From contig MNCI01007798.1 in assembly GCA_015680685.1 (NCBI GenBank), positions 56,378 through 120,377 of the forward strand: DNA of 64,000 nt, read 5' to 3'. Origin of the DNA: Gnetum montanum. Lineage: Eukaryota; Streptophyta; Gnetopsida; Gnetales; Gnetaceae. Below are positions 22,556 through 34,075 of this stretch, piece after piece; positions within the stretch are counted from its first letter, which is position 1; the number at the start of each line of letters is the position of its first letter. The notes under the pieces are model-generated. The model had not been told where the DNA came from. It saw only the letters and a list, made by a program, of their open reading frames with translations, and made no database searches. The position numbers were made by a program, and so were the translations under genes.

Positions 22556-24992
22556 ATGGCACCTAAGGGAAAACATGCATAGGAAGAAGAACCATCCTAA
22601 CCAAAAGAAAAATAGCCAAGAATAGAAAGGCGTCAAGAATAGTTGCATGAGCAAGTAGAGACCCATGCCATGGGACCTCTTTAGAAGGAGCCCAAAGTGG
22701 AATCTATTCAACAGATTCTCAAAGAAGCTAATACAATGGAATAGTCTCACCAAGATAAGGCACCTGAACCTAGGCTAAACCTTGAGCTTACATTAACAAA
22801 AGCTTTCCTCAAGTAGATCACAAACAAGGAGGTCCAGAATTCCATACTTCAAGAATTGAACTTCAAATATTTCTTAAAGTTCGCACCTCCAAAAATTAAG
22901 ACTCAATTGCAGAACTCTCCCATGTGGTCCACAATCACTGCCAGTATGGAGTGGTACATGGGAGAGCCATACTTGTTCTAGAATAATCGATAGGCTAGTT
23001 CAATAGTCAAAAATCAAGGACATCTCAGTGTCTTACTTAGTGAAATTCATTGCAGAAGTCCTTGGGTTACTAGATATTGGGACAAATCTTGATGAAATTG
23101 ACATGTAGGTATATCTTGGCATCAAGAAGGAATGGATGTAGTGGTGTTATGGAGCTAATCGTAAGAAGTTTGATGCACTCACCATGGTAGAACATGCATA
23201 CTTCAAAATTGTGGCCTTTTACCTCAATCCAATAGTGAGGCAAAGCAAGATCACAACATTCTCTACTTGTGTGTTCACTACACTAAGAGGTCGATTTCCC
23301 ACATCAACCTTCCATAGCTAATCTATCTTGAGATAGAGAAGTAATTTAAAGAAAATGAACATGGAAGGAAGACACTCCCCTTCCCATTCCTCATCAAAAA
23401 ATTATGCAAGAGTGAAGGCATAACATGCTACATAAATAATGCTATCTAATATGCTCCATTCACTTCCTAGGTGGAGATGATGAAGGACAAGATGCCTACC
23501 AAGATCATCCAAGAGAAGGAGTAGCAACCACCACCTCCACTACCCACTCATGAAATAACATCAAAGGCCCACATTTCCCTGGAATGAATGTGCAAGAGTA
23601 GTGAGTAGGAATGAGTGGTGGCAATCTATTTGTGTATCATCCAATGATGAGTCACATTAATGAAGTGGCTTAAACCATCAGCAAGATGGAAGGAGGTGGG
23701 CTCATTTTCTCAGCCAATGAATGCAGCTACCTACAAGATCAAATCCTAATTCCCAGGAGATAATGGTATCTCTCTCTCAATAGTAACAATTCCTAGAAAT
23801 CTTTGGAAATGCTGCAACATTTTTGGTCCATCTGGAAGAGTGCAAGGGGGTAACTATCTTGGTGATGCAACACCATGGGCAAGAGTTAGTAGCGATGATG
23901 GTTGCTGATAGAATTTACAAAGCATTAAATGCACCTGAAACATTTGTACCAAATTTTTCTACACTCAGATATGTGCAGACATCCATAGGAATAGTTAGCA
24001 GTAGATTGAGTGCATCCCATGATGAGGAGTTGCAAGATTGATTGGTGAGAACTAAGCAACTAATTCCAGATAGCTTTGATCTTCTGGATACAATCATTGT
24101 AAGCTAGTTGCTGCTAGACTCAAGGGGAAAGTGCATCATATTGGAGGGGCAACTTGAAACAACCCAAGCATAAAAATAATGCTTGGCTATAGAGGCTATA
24201 GAATTAAAAGCCCATGTTTTTCAACCCTACACTGACATGCAATGAAGCTTTTCAACAGCTTCAGGATAGTTTCAAATAGGTTGAAAATTCAAAGGAGATA
24301 GTCATCTTTGAACAATCTGTGACCAATGCCAAGACATACACCATTTGGAAGGACTTAATCCATATGCACCATAAGAATGAAATCCTGACCATAGACAATC
24401 ATCAGTTGTGGAATGTTGATGTGCAAAAGTAATAGATGTAATAATTTATCCATCAATAGTATGAGCAAGTAGCTAGAGTAAAAATTAAATTGAGAAGATT
24501 GGTAGCTAAAAACATGAATCTCTCCATGGAGAAAATCTGAGCCCTTTACCAAAAATCTACGATAGAGATAGCCTTCTAAAAGAATGAGGCTTTTAAATTC
24601 GAGAGAGTCAAAAATCACTATAGAGATTAGGTCAATCTATAAAACGAAATCAATGAAAAACACATCCAAATGGTGAAGGAAAAAGTTAACAAGGCTCTCC
24701 AATAACTCAAGGAAGGAGATGATGTCTAGCAGCCTATCTTCAATCGGCTCAATGACTACAACAAAGTGGAGATCCACATGAAAGAGATGCAGATCAAGGA
24801 GATGATGGAGTACATGGAGCTTTCCAATCTTTGTTATGCAAATATAGTGATGCTAACTACTAGATGACTAGGGTTATAGTTTGAGAAGCAAGTGGCTAGC
24901 TTGTACTTGCTGTATGAGGTAGAGTTCAAAACCCATAAGAAGACCAAGAAAAAGCTTGAGACTACTAATGTTGAACTTAAGGTTCTTATTTC

Positions 24993-24997
24993 ATGAT
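24993..24997. repeat. Target-site duplication of element B, left copy (ATGAT)
   Basis: ATGAT precedes the TG of B's left LTR and recurs at 32571-32575 after the right LTR. It is a perfect 5-bp duplication, as made by Ty3/gypsy integrases. Joining the two sides restores the accessory ORF of element F. Confidence 0.9.
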
Positions 24998-25958
24998 TGA
25001 TGAGTGGTGAGGTACCCCTACACTCAACCATATGAAACAAGTGTAGCACGCGTGATCCGGTCAAACTCTGTAGACTAAATGCCTAAATGCCACAAGGAAC
25101 ACCTGGGGTTAATCATTCGTTGTCTTCCCAGGCTTACTTGTTGTTGTCACGGTGTCTGGTTAAGTAAGTCTGAGGTATATGATTTTTTTGGTATTTTATA
25201 GTTTATCTCCTATGCTAAAAGGTGAAGGGTTGAGAAACTAAAACTAACCCTAACTACAACACTAAGTCCTAGCATCAGCATCCGTTCCCACTTGCCATGC
25301 ACACCTTGAACTGTGCAACTATGGCTAACAAATGCTAATCGTTACTGGGATTACCACACGTAACGCATGTGGTTGAAGCAGTCGTACTGAGGCACTTAAC
25401 TAACCTAAGTGTGACAAGCAGCCAATTCCTTGACTAGCCGTACACATTCGTAGATGCTCATAATCAAGTCGTACCTATCCCATGTTCTAGGAGGAAAGGG
25501 TGAGAGAATCTACTCGCGATGAGTAGCCGATTCCTTGGCTAGCTGTACATGTTCGTCAACGCTCGTAACCAAGTCATACTCATGCCGCGTCACTAGGAAA
25601 GAAGTAAATAACATTAATTAAACCTATCCATGCACTACAAGGTTTATCGACAAAGCTTGTCTTTATTGCCATACACAACTTGTGTTCAGGTACAAAGCTG
25701 CTTGAATAAAGAACCGTTCACTTGGGGGACTCCTACTACGGGCACATGGAAAATATTCTATCTCTGGGGTGATCAATCCACTAGAGCTTCGCTACTTTAC
25801 GCCTATGATGTGAAATGAGGGGAGTGCCACCTCTTATTTATAGATTTGGCGATGGACCGCAATATCGCGTATGCAATATCGCAGGGAACGACGCGATATC
25901 GCGGCAGACGCAATATCGTGTATGCGATATCGTGGCCTGTGCAATTCGCATCTCATCA
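24998..25958 (-). repeat. 3' LTR of element B
   Basis: On the plus strand it reads TGATGAGTGG...CTCATCA, 961 bases. TATAAATAA on the minus strand lies at 25834-25842. The palindromic ATATCGCG cluster lies at about 25855-25945, between the box and the LTR start. It aligns with 31579-32570 and with the LTR of A. Confidence 0.92.
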
Positions 25959-25975
25959 TACCCCCATGACTAAAT
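25959..25975 (-). other. Polypurine tract of element B
   Basis: The minus strand reads AGTCATGGGGGTA immediately before the LTR. The equivalent tract is AATCATGTGGGTA in F (33156-33168), and reads GTTATGGGGGTA in I (57353) and GTTGTGGGGGTA in H (58810). Confidence 0.75.
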
Positions 25976-28140
25976 GAAAACTCATTCTTGAGTTCTTTAC
26001 AATAATATCATGTAGGTATGGGATTATTGAGGGACATGGAACTAATGGAATGACATGTGAATGGTTCATTATTACAAGACTTGACAAGACTGGTGTTCAT
26101 GACAACAAGGGTGAACACCTTATTACAATGACATCAGGCCACATTTGGTAGCTGAGAGAAAAGAGGAGAGAGAATAGAAGAGAAGAAGAGAGAAGAGTCT
26201 TGCTGCTACCAACGCCTAGATTACACCTTCCATTGTCCATCCGTAAGCGCATTATCAATTCTGCTCCTTACATAGCTGCTTTAGCGTTGCTCCATTCCAA
26301 GTGTTTGCTCCAGATCCATTCTATTGTTGTATGATTGCCATCTGCACACACAACAAAATCATATATTAGTAAGGGTAATTGAATCATTAAGTAAATAATA
26401 CCTTGCTTCAGTGTAAGTCCATTGGCTAGGTTGTGGTATGGCTGATATGGATTTGGGAAGATGTAAATTATGACTACCAAAGGTGTAGGGGTTAGGAACA
26501 AAAACGAAAAAATTCAAGGCTTAGTAGAAAAATCGAAAAATAAGGCCCCGTACCCCCATGACTAATCGCGAACCTCTGGTAGCGTTAGAATGGAGAAAGA
26601 AAAGGAGTAATAAAGATTGGTAAAAAGGGACAACTATGACATCAATGAAAGGGATGTCAAGATGGAAATGAACAAAATAATAATTAATTGCAAAATGTTA
26701 AGGAAAAGAAGTTAACTAATGCTCCAAATAGGAATGTCAATGGGTCCTCCCCAAAGCAGGCTCATGCCCTTAATGCCCTGACAATCCCACATTCAAAGAG
26801 TACATAGGCTCTGGGAATGTCCTTTGGAACAAGAGTTAAAGTCTTAACCGGAAGAATTTACCAAAAAGAAGACAATGCATCAACAAAAATATACACTAAT
26901 GATACAATTGACAATGAGGTGAACAATGGAGAGAAGGATGGAAAGAAGAGAAATGGAATGGAATCCCAAGAACAAGGTGGTGTACAGCCCCTTGTGTGTT
27001 TTATGATTAATGCAACTTGGCAAATATCATTCCAACTCTGGCCTCAACCAACCACTTCCAGTGACTTCACATCAATACATTTGGTTAAACCATCCACTTG
27101 GAAAACGAGGATGCATCTTCGAAAAGCCACCACCATTGCGATGAAACAAAAGAGAGAACGGGAAGCGAGAAGGGTCTTAGTTAGAGGGAACACTTTAGTT
27201 CCATAACCAATGGTTGCAACCCAGATTTTATTTCATCTAAGGTGTGTGCTTTGAATCCTCACTTTGGTTTTTTTTTTTGTGTTTTGTGTTTTTATGTGTG
27301 GGGACCACACCATGCAAAGACTTCTTTATTTTTATTGTCTCAGTTTCCGATTATTGGGTAACATCGGAATGGTAAGAAAACTCAAGAAGAAAACACCCAA
27401 GCACCCAAGTGAATGGCCAACACAAAAGCATCAAGTTCCTTTGAAGTCACACCCTTTGCAATCCTTGAGTCCCTCCTTGGTTTGAAAAATACTCAATCAC
27501 TGATTTGTTAAAGTTCTTATTAGAAGGGAACTATACATTTCCAAGCCAAGGGAAACCATAGAAGTTGGTGGATGGATGGATAAAGTGATCTCATTGCCTG
27601 CCATATCAAAAGAAACATACCTTAGTATCAACAATGTAACTTAAAGGTAAAAATCAAACATTAATAATTAATGAAAAATAGTTCATCCCATCGGCCCGGA
27701 CACTTATTGGGTGACGAGCTTACATGGTGGATGACACACACACACACACAAAATGGAAAAGTATAACGATGGTGTAAGACGAAAACAAGAAAAGTTAAAG
27801 AAATTTGTAAAACAAAAACATGTAAAAAACAAAAACATTGTAAAACAAAAATGTGTAAAACAAAAATTGAAAAAGAACTGAGGGCCCCATATGATTAGCA
27901 TAGGTGGCCATCTCCCCCATGACTGAGTTGTAAGGGAGAGATCCAAAATATTGAGCGCCTATTTGAATTTCTAAGAAGTGCCCAACTTCTCCCAATTGAT
28001 GATCTTAAGTTGAGGGGTGGAAGTTGGCGATGCTCACATTCCAATGTGTCTATGCCATGGTTGTTGGCATGAGTTTTCTCAGTTCATTCCATGCATTTTT
28101 GTTTGCCTCTATGAGAAGCTGTCAACCACGGGGTGTCTAC
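25976..28140 (-). other. 3' noncoding region of element B
   Basis: No gene is visible. From about 26998 to 28140 it matches 1-1140 of element A, and more loosely the post-integrase spacers of F and H. The part 25976-26150 (actcattcttgagttctt...) matches the PPT-proximal region of F, I and H. The transition from protease to this region at about 28085 is the deletion joint shared with A. A second TACCCCCATGACTAA-like purine block sits at 26550-26566, perhaps a relict second PPT. A CA run lies at 27733-27750. Confidence 0.6.
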
Positions 28141-28146
28141 TACTTC

Positions 28147-31100
28147 TTATGTGGTTGCTACATACAGGCATCTTTGTTGCAAAGTTTCTTGGGCACAACT
28201 ATTACATGGAGACATTTCCTCCATGTCATCACCTAATGAATCACTGTATGTGATGCATGGAACTATCCTCTTCTCGATCTTTCCACATATGTTTATCTTA
28301 GATATTTCCAAGGAAAGATCGTGGATCCTAAGGCATGCGTTTACTGTACTTAGCCATTCCCTTCCCATTATAATTGGGAAGTCCCCTTCGTTGTTGTTAA
28401 CTTTGATCACCAGAAAGTCAGCTGGGTAGGACCAACCACACATAGTGGGAATAACATCCTCCACCAATCCTAAGGGAATGGTGATGGACTGGTCTGCTAG
28501 CTCTAGTTGGATTTTGCTCTTCTTAAGTTGTGGTAGGTTCTAGGTGTGATACATCTTTTGCAAAATTAAGTTGACTTCGGCACCTAAGTCAAGAAGAGCT
28601 TGATGTGGTGCATTTCTAGTGATCTACAAATAAATAAAGAGACTCCCAGGGTCAGTTAGTTTCCTAGGAAGGTGGCCTACCTTGATCCAGTCAGTGACGG
28701 TATGTGTTAACATAACTGTATGCGTTACGCTCTTTTGGACTAAAGGGTTCTCCGAAGCGTTAGTGGTTAGAGGCCTATACATGTACCCATCCGCTTGTTG
28801 TTGCGAGAGGTTGTCTGGGCTCCTAGTCCTAAAAAAAGGTCTCTTCTTTGTACAGTTGTCGCCAGAACTAGTACCTAGTTGGATATTTACATGCTGAATA
28901 TTTACAGCTCTCACGGCGTGACGTTGCTGCGGTTGGGTAGGTAATTCCCCTTGCATTGTTGGAATAGGTTGTATGGGAACTACAGGAGGGCGAGGTGCAG
29001 GCGGAGTTAGAGGATGGAATGAATGTGAGATGTCTCCCGGAGGAGAAGGAGTCCTTCTGAAGTACTCTTGAGCTTGGTAGTGACGTTGGGGGGTAGTGTG
29101 ACCCATAGAGTTACCTGGAGAAACTGACTGCTGCACATAATAACCGTAAGAATCAGGCTACCGATAAGGGTACTGCTATGTTGGCGATGACATCCCCCAT
29201 GACTGTGGGTGTTGCCATTGCTAATGTTGTCCAATGGGTTGTGGGGGCGTTCCACTTGGATAATATGTCAAGGGTTGGTGGAACCGCCTTGGGTTACCTT
29301 GTGGATAAGGTAACCTTCAGGGTGTTTGCCGTTGATTAAGTCTTGGATTTAGTGCATACACCCCATACTCCTGCAGATGTGAGATAATTGGGCAACATCC
29401 CTTAGGATGGTCATAGTAGTAGACCTCACATCCACTATCATTGTCTGAATTAGAATTTACAGCCTCATTGGAGATAGAAATTTTTCTCTTACCCTTGTTA
29501 TGTGCAGGGCTTAAGTTTCTCCGCTTGGTTTTGCCTTTGTCACTACCTTGCTCAACCTTAGACTCTTCTACAATTTTTAAGACTGTTTCTATTCTTGAGT
29601 CTAAGGAATCCCACATTTGATCTACCTTAGTCGATACCTCAGTTGTTAACTTTTAGATTGACACGGTTTTCTGATTAACAAACTCTTCGAGTGGTGACTC
29701 ATCCTCCTCATCACAGAATTTCACTCCCTTCTTGCAAAGGGAGGGATCATGGTTGTATTCTTCCGCACTTTCCCTCTTACGTAGCTGACCCTCTTCTTGT
29801 GCTACTTGTTCCAACAAACTTTCAACTGCATGGGCTCTCAGTTGGGAAAGTCTCCCTTGGGCATAAGTCCCAAGAGTTCTTCTCGTTTCATTTCTTAGCC
29901 CATCCACAATGTGACAAATTTGATCCTGTTTAGCGTACCCATGGCACAGGCAACAATGTAGCAGTGTAGAGTAATAGGTCATGGTAGCATCCAAGGGTTC
30001 ATAAGCTCCTTGTTTCCAGCCTTGGATCTGCTTCCACAAATTGAACACTTTGGAGTACATCTGATATTTGTTGTTGAACAATTTAAGCATCGTACTCCAC
30101 CTCCTAATGGTTTCTAGTTCTAAGGACTAGTACCAGCTCTCTGCTTCTTTGATGAGTATCCTTGGGAATAACTTGAGTTTCTGCCACTCATTATCTATAT
30201 TTTGCAAGACACAGGCATCGTGGAATACCTGTAAATGATGTTGAGGATTAGCGTTGTATCCCCCTTCAAAACGTGGGATATTATTTATGTCCAAATGCTT
30301 GATCCTACTATCCTTTAAGTTCCTTGTGGGGATCCTAACTGCCTCTGTGATATCTAGCATGCTTCGGGTTGCAAGTAGGGGTTCGTTATGATCATCTATA
30401 TCATGACGTCTGTGATGTCTTTGTGGTGGTTCCCTACTCTCCCTACATCCTTGCCCTTGTCCTAACTCCTCTTGACCTTCTTGTGAAGGTCTTTCATCCC
30501 TTTTACTTTTATCCTCCCCTTTATGTTCATGGTGGCTGCGCCTAGATGTGGAAGGAGAGTGTGAATGGTGAGATGAAGAAGAAGAGGAAGAGGATCCATC
30601 ACCGTGGCAATGTTTCTTACCTTCTCTTCGGCTGCTTCGGCCCCAATCATTATAACGATCTAATTGTCCGTCCTTAGTGTGAATGGTTGTTCCTTCCATG
30701 AATAGTTGGTGCTCACGGGGATCAGAGCCTGTAGCATGTACAGTTGATCGAAGGCCCTGATGCCTAACCTATTCACCATTTTGAGGAGGAGGAACATCAT
30801 TTTCTAAGAAATCCATTATGAGAGGTTCCTCATCTCCTATTTCACTAAGGACATGGGGGACCTTTCCCTTCAACAATGAATGTTCGCTCTCCTGCCTTTC
30901 GTCTCAAATATGTTGGGCATTTTTGGGATGATAATCCCTTGTGTCAAAGTTATCCAGAATGTATTCTGCAAACAGTTCTTGCATGCCCATCTGTGCTAAG
31001 GCACAAAGAAGCATGTTGGGAACTAATCGATTTGGGGGTAACACAATGTTACCTTGTAGGTCTCTCCACTGCAGTTGTTCATCTTGATGGAGAATAAAAG

Positions 31101-31438
31101 TAANGAATATGTTGGGCATTTTTGGGATGATAATCCCTTGTGTCAAAGTTATCCAGAATGTATTCTGCAAACAGTTCTTGCATGCCCATCTGTGCTAAGG
31201 CACAAAGAAGCATGTTGGGAACTAATCGATTTGGGGGTAACACAATGTTACCTTGCAGGTCTCTCCACTGCAGTTGTTCATCTTGATGGAGAATAAAAGT
31301 AAAATTGGGAATATACTCATCATGATGAGTATAAACTACCTTATACTATTTAGGACTCGGCTGATTTGGGTTATGCATATGATGCTGACTGTCTTCTATG
31401 TTATCCTTAGGTGAGTTAATTTTGTGAGAAGAAGCCAT
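28147..31438 (-). pseudogene. gag: gag-protease polyprotein of element B, one frame with stops
   Basis: The ATG at 31438 opens MASSHKINSPKDN. When the 199-base assembly duplication is discounted, one frame of 1031 codons runs without any frameshift to 28147, broken only by scattered stops. Domains in order are an N-terminal segment (HQDEQLQWRDLQGNIVLPPN), a Ser-rich/His-rich linker, and the gag core with WSTMLKLFNNKYQMY and GWKQGAYEPLDATM. Then come LEQVAQEEGQL, a C-x5-DHPKGCC knuckle-like segment, a Pro/Gln linker, and the protease with ALLDLGAEVNLI and IIMGREWLSTVNA. The active site Asp-Leu-Gly is changed from DSG in A. Many stops are TAG or TAA at codons that are CAG/TGG-like in A. Confidence 0.88.
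30907..31302. repeat. 199-base direct duplication across a single N (assembly artefact)
   Basis: The segment 30907-31103 is repeated at 31106-31302 with a single N at 31104 between; the copies differ at only a few bases (for example ttgtagg versus ttgcagg). Removing one copy restores a continuous gag frame from the ATG at 31438 to the rest of the polyprotein. It is best read as two overlapping contig ends that were not merged. Confidence 0.85.
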
Positions 31439-31560
31439 TCTAATGGTGTGCTACATACTATTATTTGTGTTCTTAATTAACTGATTAACCCAAAGGTTCA
31501 TTGAGGCTCACAATGATGTGAAAGATTCCTAATGTTCTAATTGGCATAAAAACACTTAGC

Positions 31561-31577
31561 CCCCAGCAACGGTGCCA
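31561..31577 (-). other. Primer binding site of element B (tRNA-Asp type)
   Basis: On the minus strand it reads TGGCACCGTTGCTGGGG, one base inside the 5' LTR. It differs from the tRNA-Asp complement TGGCGCCGTTGCCGGGG at two positions, both C/G to T/A changes. Confidence 0.88.
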
Positions 31578-31578
31578 A

Positions 31579-32570
31579 TGATGAGTGGCGAGGTACCCCT
31601 ACACTCAACCATACGAAACGAGCATAGCACACGCAATCTGGTTGAACTCCACAGACTAAATGCCTAAACGCCACAAGGAATACCTGGGGTTAATTGTTTG
31701 TTGTCTTCCTAGACCTACTTGTTGTTGTCATGGTGTATGGTTAAGTAAGTCTGAGGTATATGATTTTTTTGGTATTTTACGGATTATCTCCTATGCTAAA
31801 AGGTGAAGGGTTGAGAAACTAAAACTAACTCTAACTACAACACTAAGTCCTAGCATCAGCATCCATTCCCACTTGCCATACAAACCCTGAACTATGCAAC
31901 TGTGGCTACCAAATGCTAATCGTTACTAGGATTACCACACGTAATGCACGTGCTCGACGCAGTTGTACTGAGGCACTAAACTAACCTAAGTGCGACAAGC
32001 AGCCAATTCCTTGACTAGCCGTAGACATCTGTAGATGCTCGTAATCAAATCATACTTGTCCCATGTTCTAGGAGGAAAGGATGAGAGAATCTACTTGCGA
32101 TGAGTAGCCAATTCCTTGGCTAGCCGTACACATTCGTCAACGCTCGTAACCAAGTCGTACTCATGCCACGTCACTAGGAAAGTAGTAAATAACATTAATT
32201 AAACCTATCCATGCACTGCAAGGTTTATCCACAAAGCTCGTCTTTATTGTCGTACACAACTTGCGTTCAAGTACAAAGCTACTCGAATAAAGAACCGTTC
32301 ACTTGGGGGACTCCTACTACGGGCACATGGAAAATATTCTATCTCTGGGGTGATCAATCCACCACAGCTTTGCTACTTTACCCCTATGATGTGAAATGAG
32401 GGGAGTGCCACCTCTTATTTATAAATTTGGCGGTAGACTGCAATATCACATACGTGATATTGCAAGGAACAACGTGATATCGTGTACGCGATATCGCAGG
32501 GGATGCAATATCGCGGCGGACGCGATATCGCGTATGCGATATCATGGCCTATGCAATTTGCATCTCATCA
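31579..32570 (-). repeat. 5' LTR of element B
   Basis: It is 992 bases with TGATGAGTGG...CTCATCA ends on the plus strand. The TATA box on the minus strand lies at 32414-32422. Its U3 palindrome cluster at about 32430-32550 has one more copy of the GCGATATCGC word pair than the 3' LTR, which accounts for most of the length difference. Confidence 0.92.
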
Positions 32571-33168
32571 ATGATTCACCCATTAGAGATCAACTGCTAA
32601 GAACCTAGCTAAAAGGATGAATGACTACTAGGAGTTGGAGAATGCTCTCAAGGTATTTGATGTTGAATGCAAACTTTTCATTACCTAGTTTTTCAATGTT
32701 AAGGAGCTATTCTTAGAAATTCCTTGGCCTTGGGATGTTCCCACTTCAGCCCATATCCAAGATGTTGCATGGACCATAAACAATCCCAAGGAAAAGGAGG
32801 AGAAGATGAAGGCACTGTTGGATGTCTTTCATCTTCCACTAGAAGTTGCAACTACTGTAAGAAAATCACAACCACCTCAACCATCACCTGCACTCAAAGC
32901 AAGACAAGGTCCTTTAGAGCCTCAATAACCTCCACTAATTGGGACTATTTGATCTTCTTTAATGTCTTTGCATCATAAGAGAAATTGTACTTGTCAACTT
33001 TTTTCTAGTATTCAATTTTGTTATTCTGAACACTAGAAATTTTGTAATCAATGTCAAATTGTATACTATGGGCACTTAGTTTTTGTTGTGTAGTTTGTGT
33101 GTTAATAATCCCATACCTTCCCAAATTCTATAAACTCAAGAATGACTTTTCATGCAATCATGTGGGTA

Positions 33169-34075
33169 TGATGAAGTGTCATGGTTGGCTGTGTCAATGG
33201 GATGCTATCGACCTAACCCTATTAATGGGATCTCATTGATGTGATCCTATTGATGTGGGGTTTGACCTATTAACATGTACTTGTCAACAAAGCTCCTTGT
33301 TTCACCTATAAATACATGCTCATCAATCACATTTATGGAATTCCTTTTATAATTAGTATCAAAGCTCTAGTAATCCTTCTTCTCAAAAGCTAGAATATTT
33401 TTTTAAAGTGCTTGTAGTAGGAGTCAAAAAGTGTATAGTTATTTCTTCAAGGACTATTGTACCTAAGCACTATAGTGTGTGCAGCAATAAAGATGAGTTT
33501 TCTGATAAACCTTGTAGCACTTTGAAATAGATTAATTATTTCCTTTATGCATTTAATATTTTAATCAGTTTTCTTTAATTCTTTAAGCAATTAAGTAATT
33601 AATTAAGATAAATTAAGCTAGATTAAATAGAAATTAGTTAAGCATATAAGTATAAACACTTTGAGCATACGATTGGCACTTGGTAATCCTAGTAATGCTT
33701 AACATTTGGTAACCTAGTAGCATTAAACATGTTGGAAGTCTACGATAAGTGGGATGGATGCTTATATTAGGATTAATTAAATGTTAGCTAGTTAAATTAA
33801 ATTAACAATTAAATTACTTTATTCATAATTCTTTATTCTTATATGACTTAGAACATAAAACACAAAAAATGATAAAAATCATATGCTTCAGTTGCACTTA
33901 ACCATACCTTTACACTTCAAAAGTGTAATTGGGAAGACAAAAATTGCAATGGTTAGTTTCACTTCCTAGAGACTAATGTACTTAGAAGGCTATAAGTCCA
34001 TGGAATTCAACTGGATCGTGTGTGAACACTTAGTGATTCGTATGGTTGGGTGTAGGGTCTACTCATTGCTCATCA
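33169..34075 (+). repeat. 3' LTR of element F
   Basis: It starts TGATGAAGTG after the purine tract and ends TTGCTCATCA. TATAAATA lies at 33307-33314. It shares with the LTR of C the downstream pattern: agtaggagtc after the TATA, gcaataaagatga, and a late gcaTTGG/AACC block. U3 (33205-33295) holds repeated cctattaatgggatc / cattgatgtgatcc words. The flank after 34075 is acatg; the matching 5' LTR lies outside the window. Confidence 0.85.

Larger units (their letters stand above)
24998..32570 (-). mobile_element. Element B: Athila-like pol-less retrotransposon with both LTRs and target duplication
   Basis: It is a complete 7.57-kb insertion with LTRs at 24998-25958 and 31579-32570 and a perfect ATGAT duplication. 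On the minus strand the order is 5' LTR, tRNA-Asp type PBS, gag-protease in one frame, 3' noncoding region, PPT and 3' LTR. It lacks RT, RNase H, integrase and the accessory ORF that F carries, so it must have been mobilised with enzymes supplied by another element. It is the sister of A. A 199-base assembly duplication at 30907-31302 inflates it. Confidence 0.92.
22556..32952 (+). pseudogene. 3' accessory (env-like position) ORF of element F, split by element B
   Basis: The ATG at 22556 starts MAPKGKHA followed by a stop. The coding-like part is 22556-24997 plus 32576-32952, about 2.8 kb without B, with many stops and frame changes. Visible pieces include LPFPFLIKKLCKSEGITC near 23380, VTILVMQHHGQELVAM at 23850, and a long Lys/Glu-rich coiled-coil-like part with NEINEKHIQMVKEKVNKAL at 24645. 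A Pro-rich tail ends at 32952. The LPFPxLIxxLCxxxG piece resembles the domain found in 3' ORFs of Athila-type elements. H carries the same protein on the other strand (61978-59056) with matching start and end. Its role is unknown; calling it env-like refers to position only. Confidence 0.65.
5415..34075 (+). mobile_element. Element F: Athila-like Ty3/gypsy retrotransposon, host of three nested insertions
   Basis: The order on the plus strand is gag fragment, protease, RT, RNase H, [E inserted], integrase, noncoding spacer, 3' accessory ORF, [B inserted], accessory ORF tail, PPT and 3' LTR. Removing E and B joins the reading: VVDHLS of the RNase H end continues into the integrase N-terminus, and the accessory ORF C-terminus resumes after the ATGAT duplication. 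The 5' LTR and gag start lie left of A, outside the window. It is the only element here that retains RT, RNase H and integrase, all riddled with stops, and it is the oldest layer in this nest. Confidence 0.85.
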
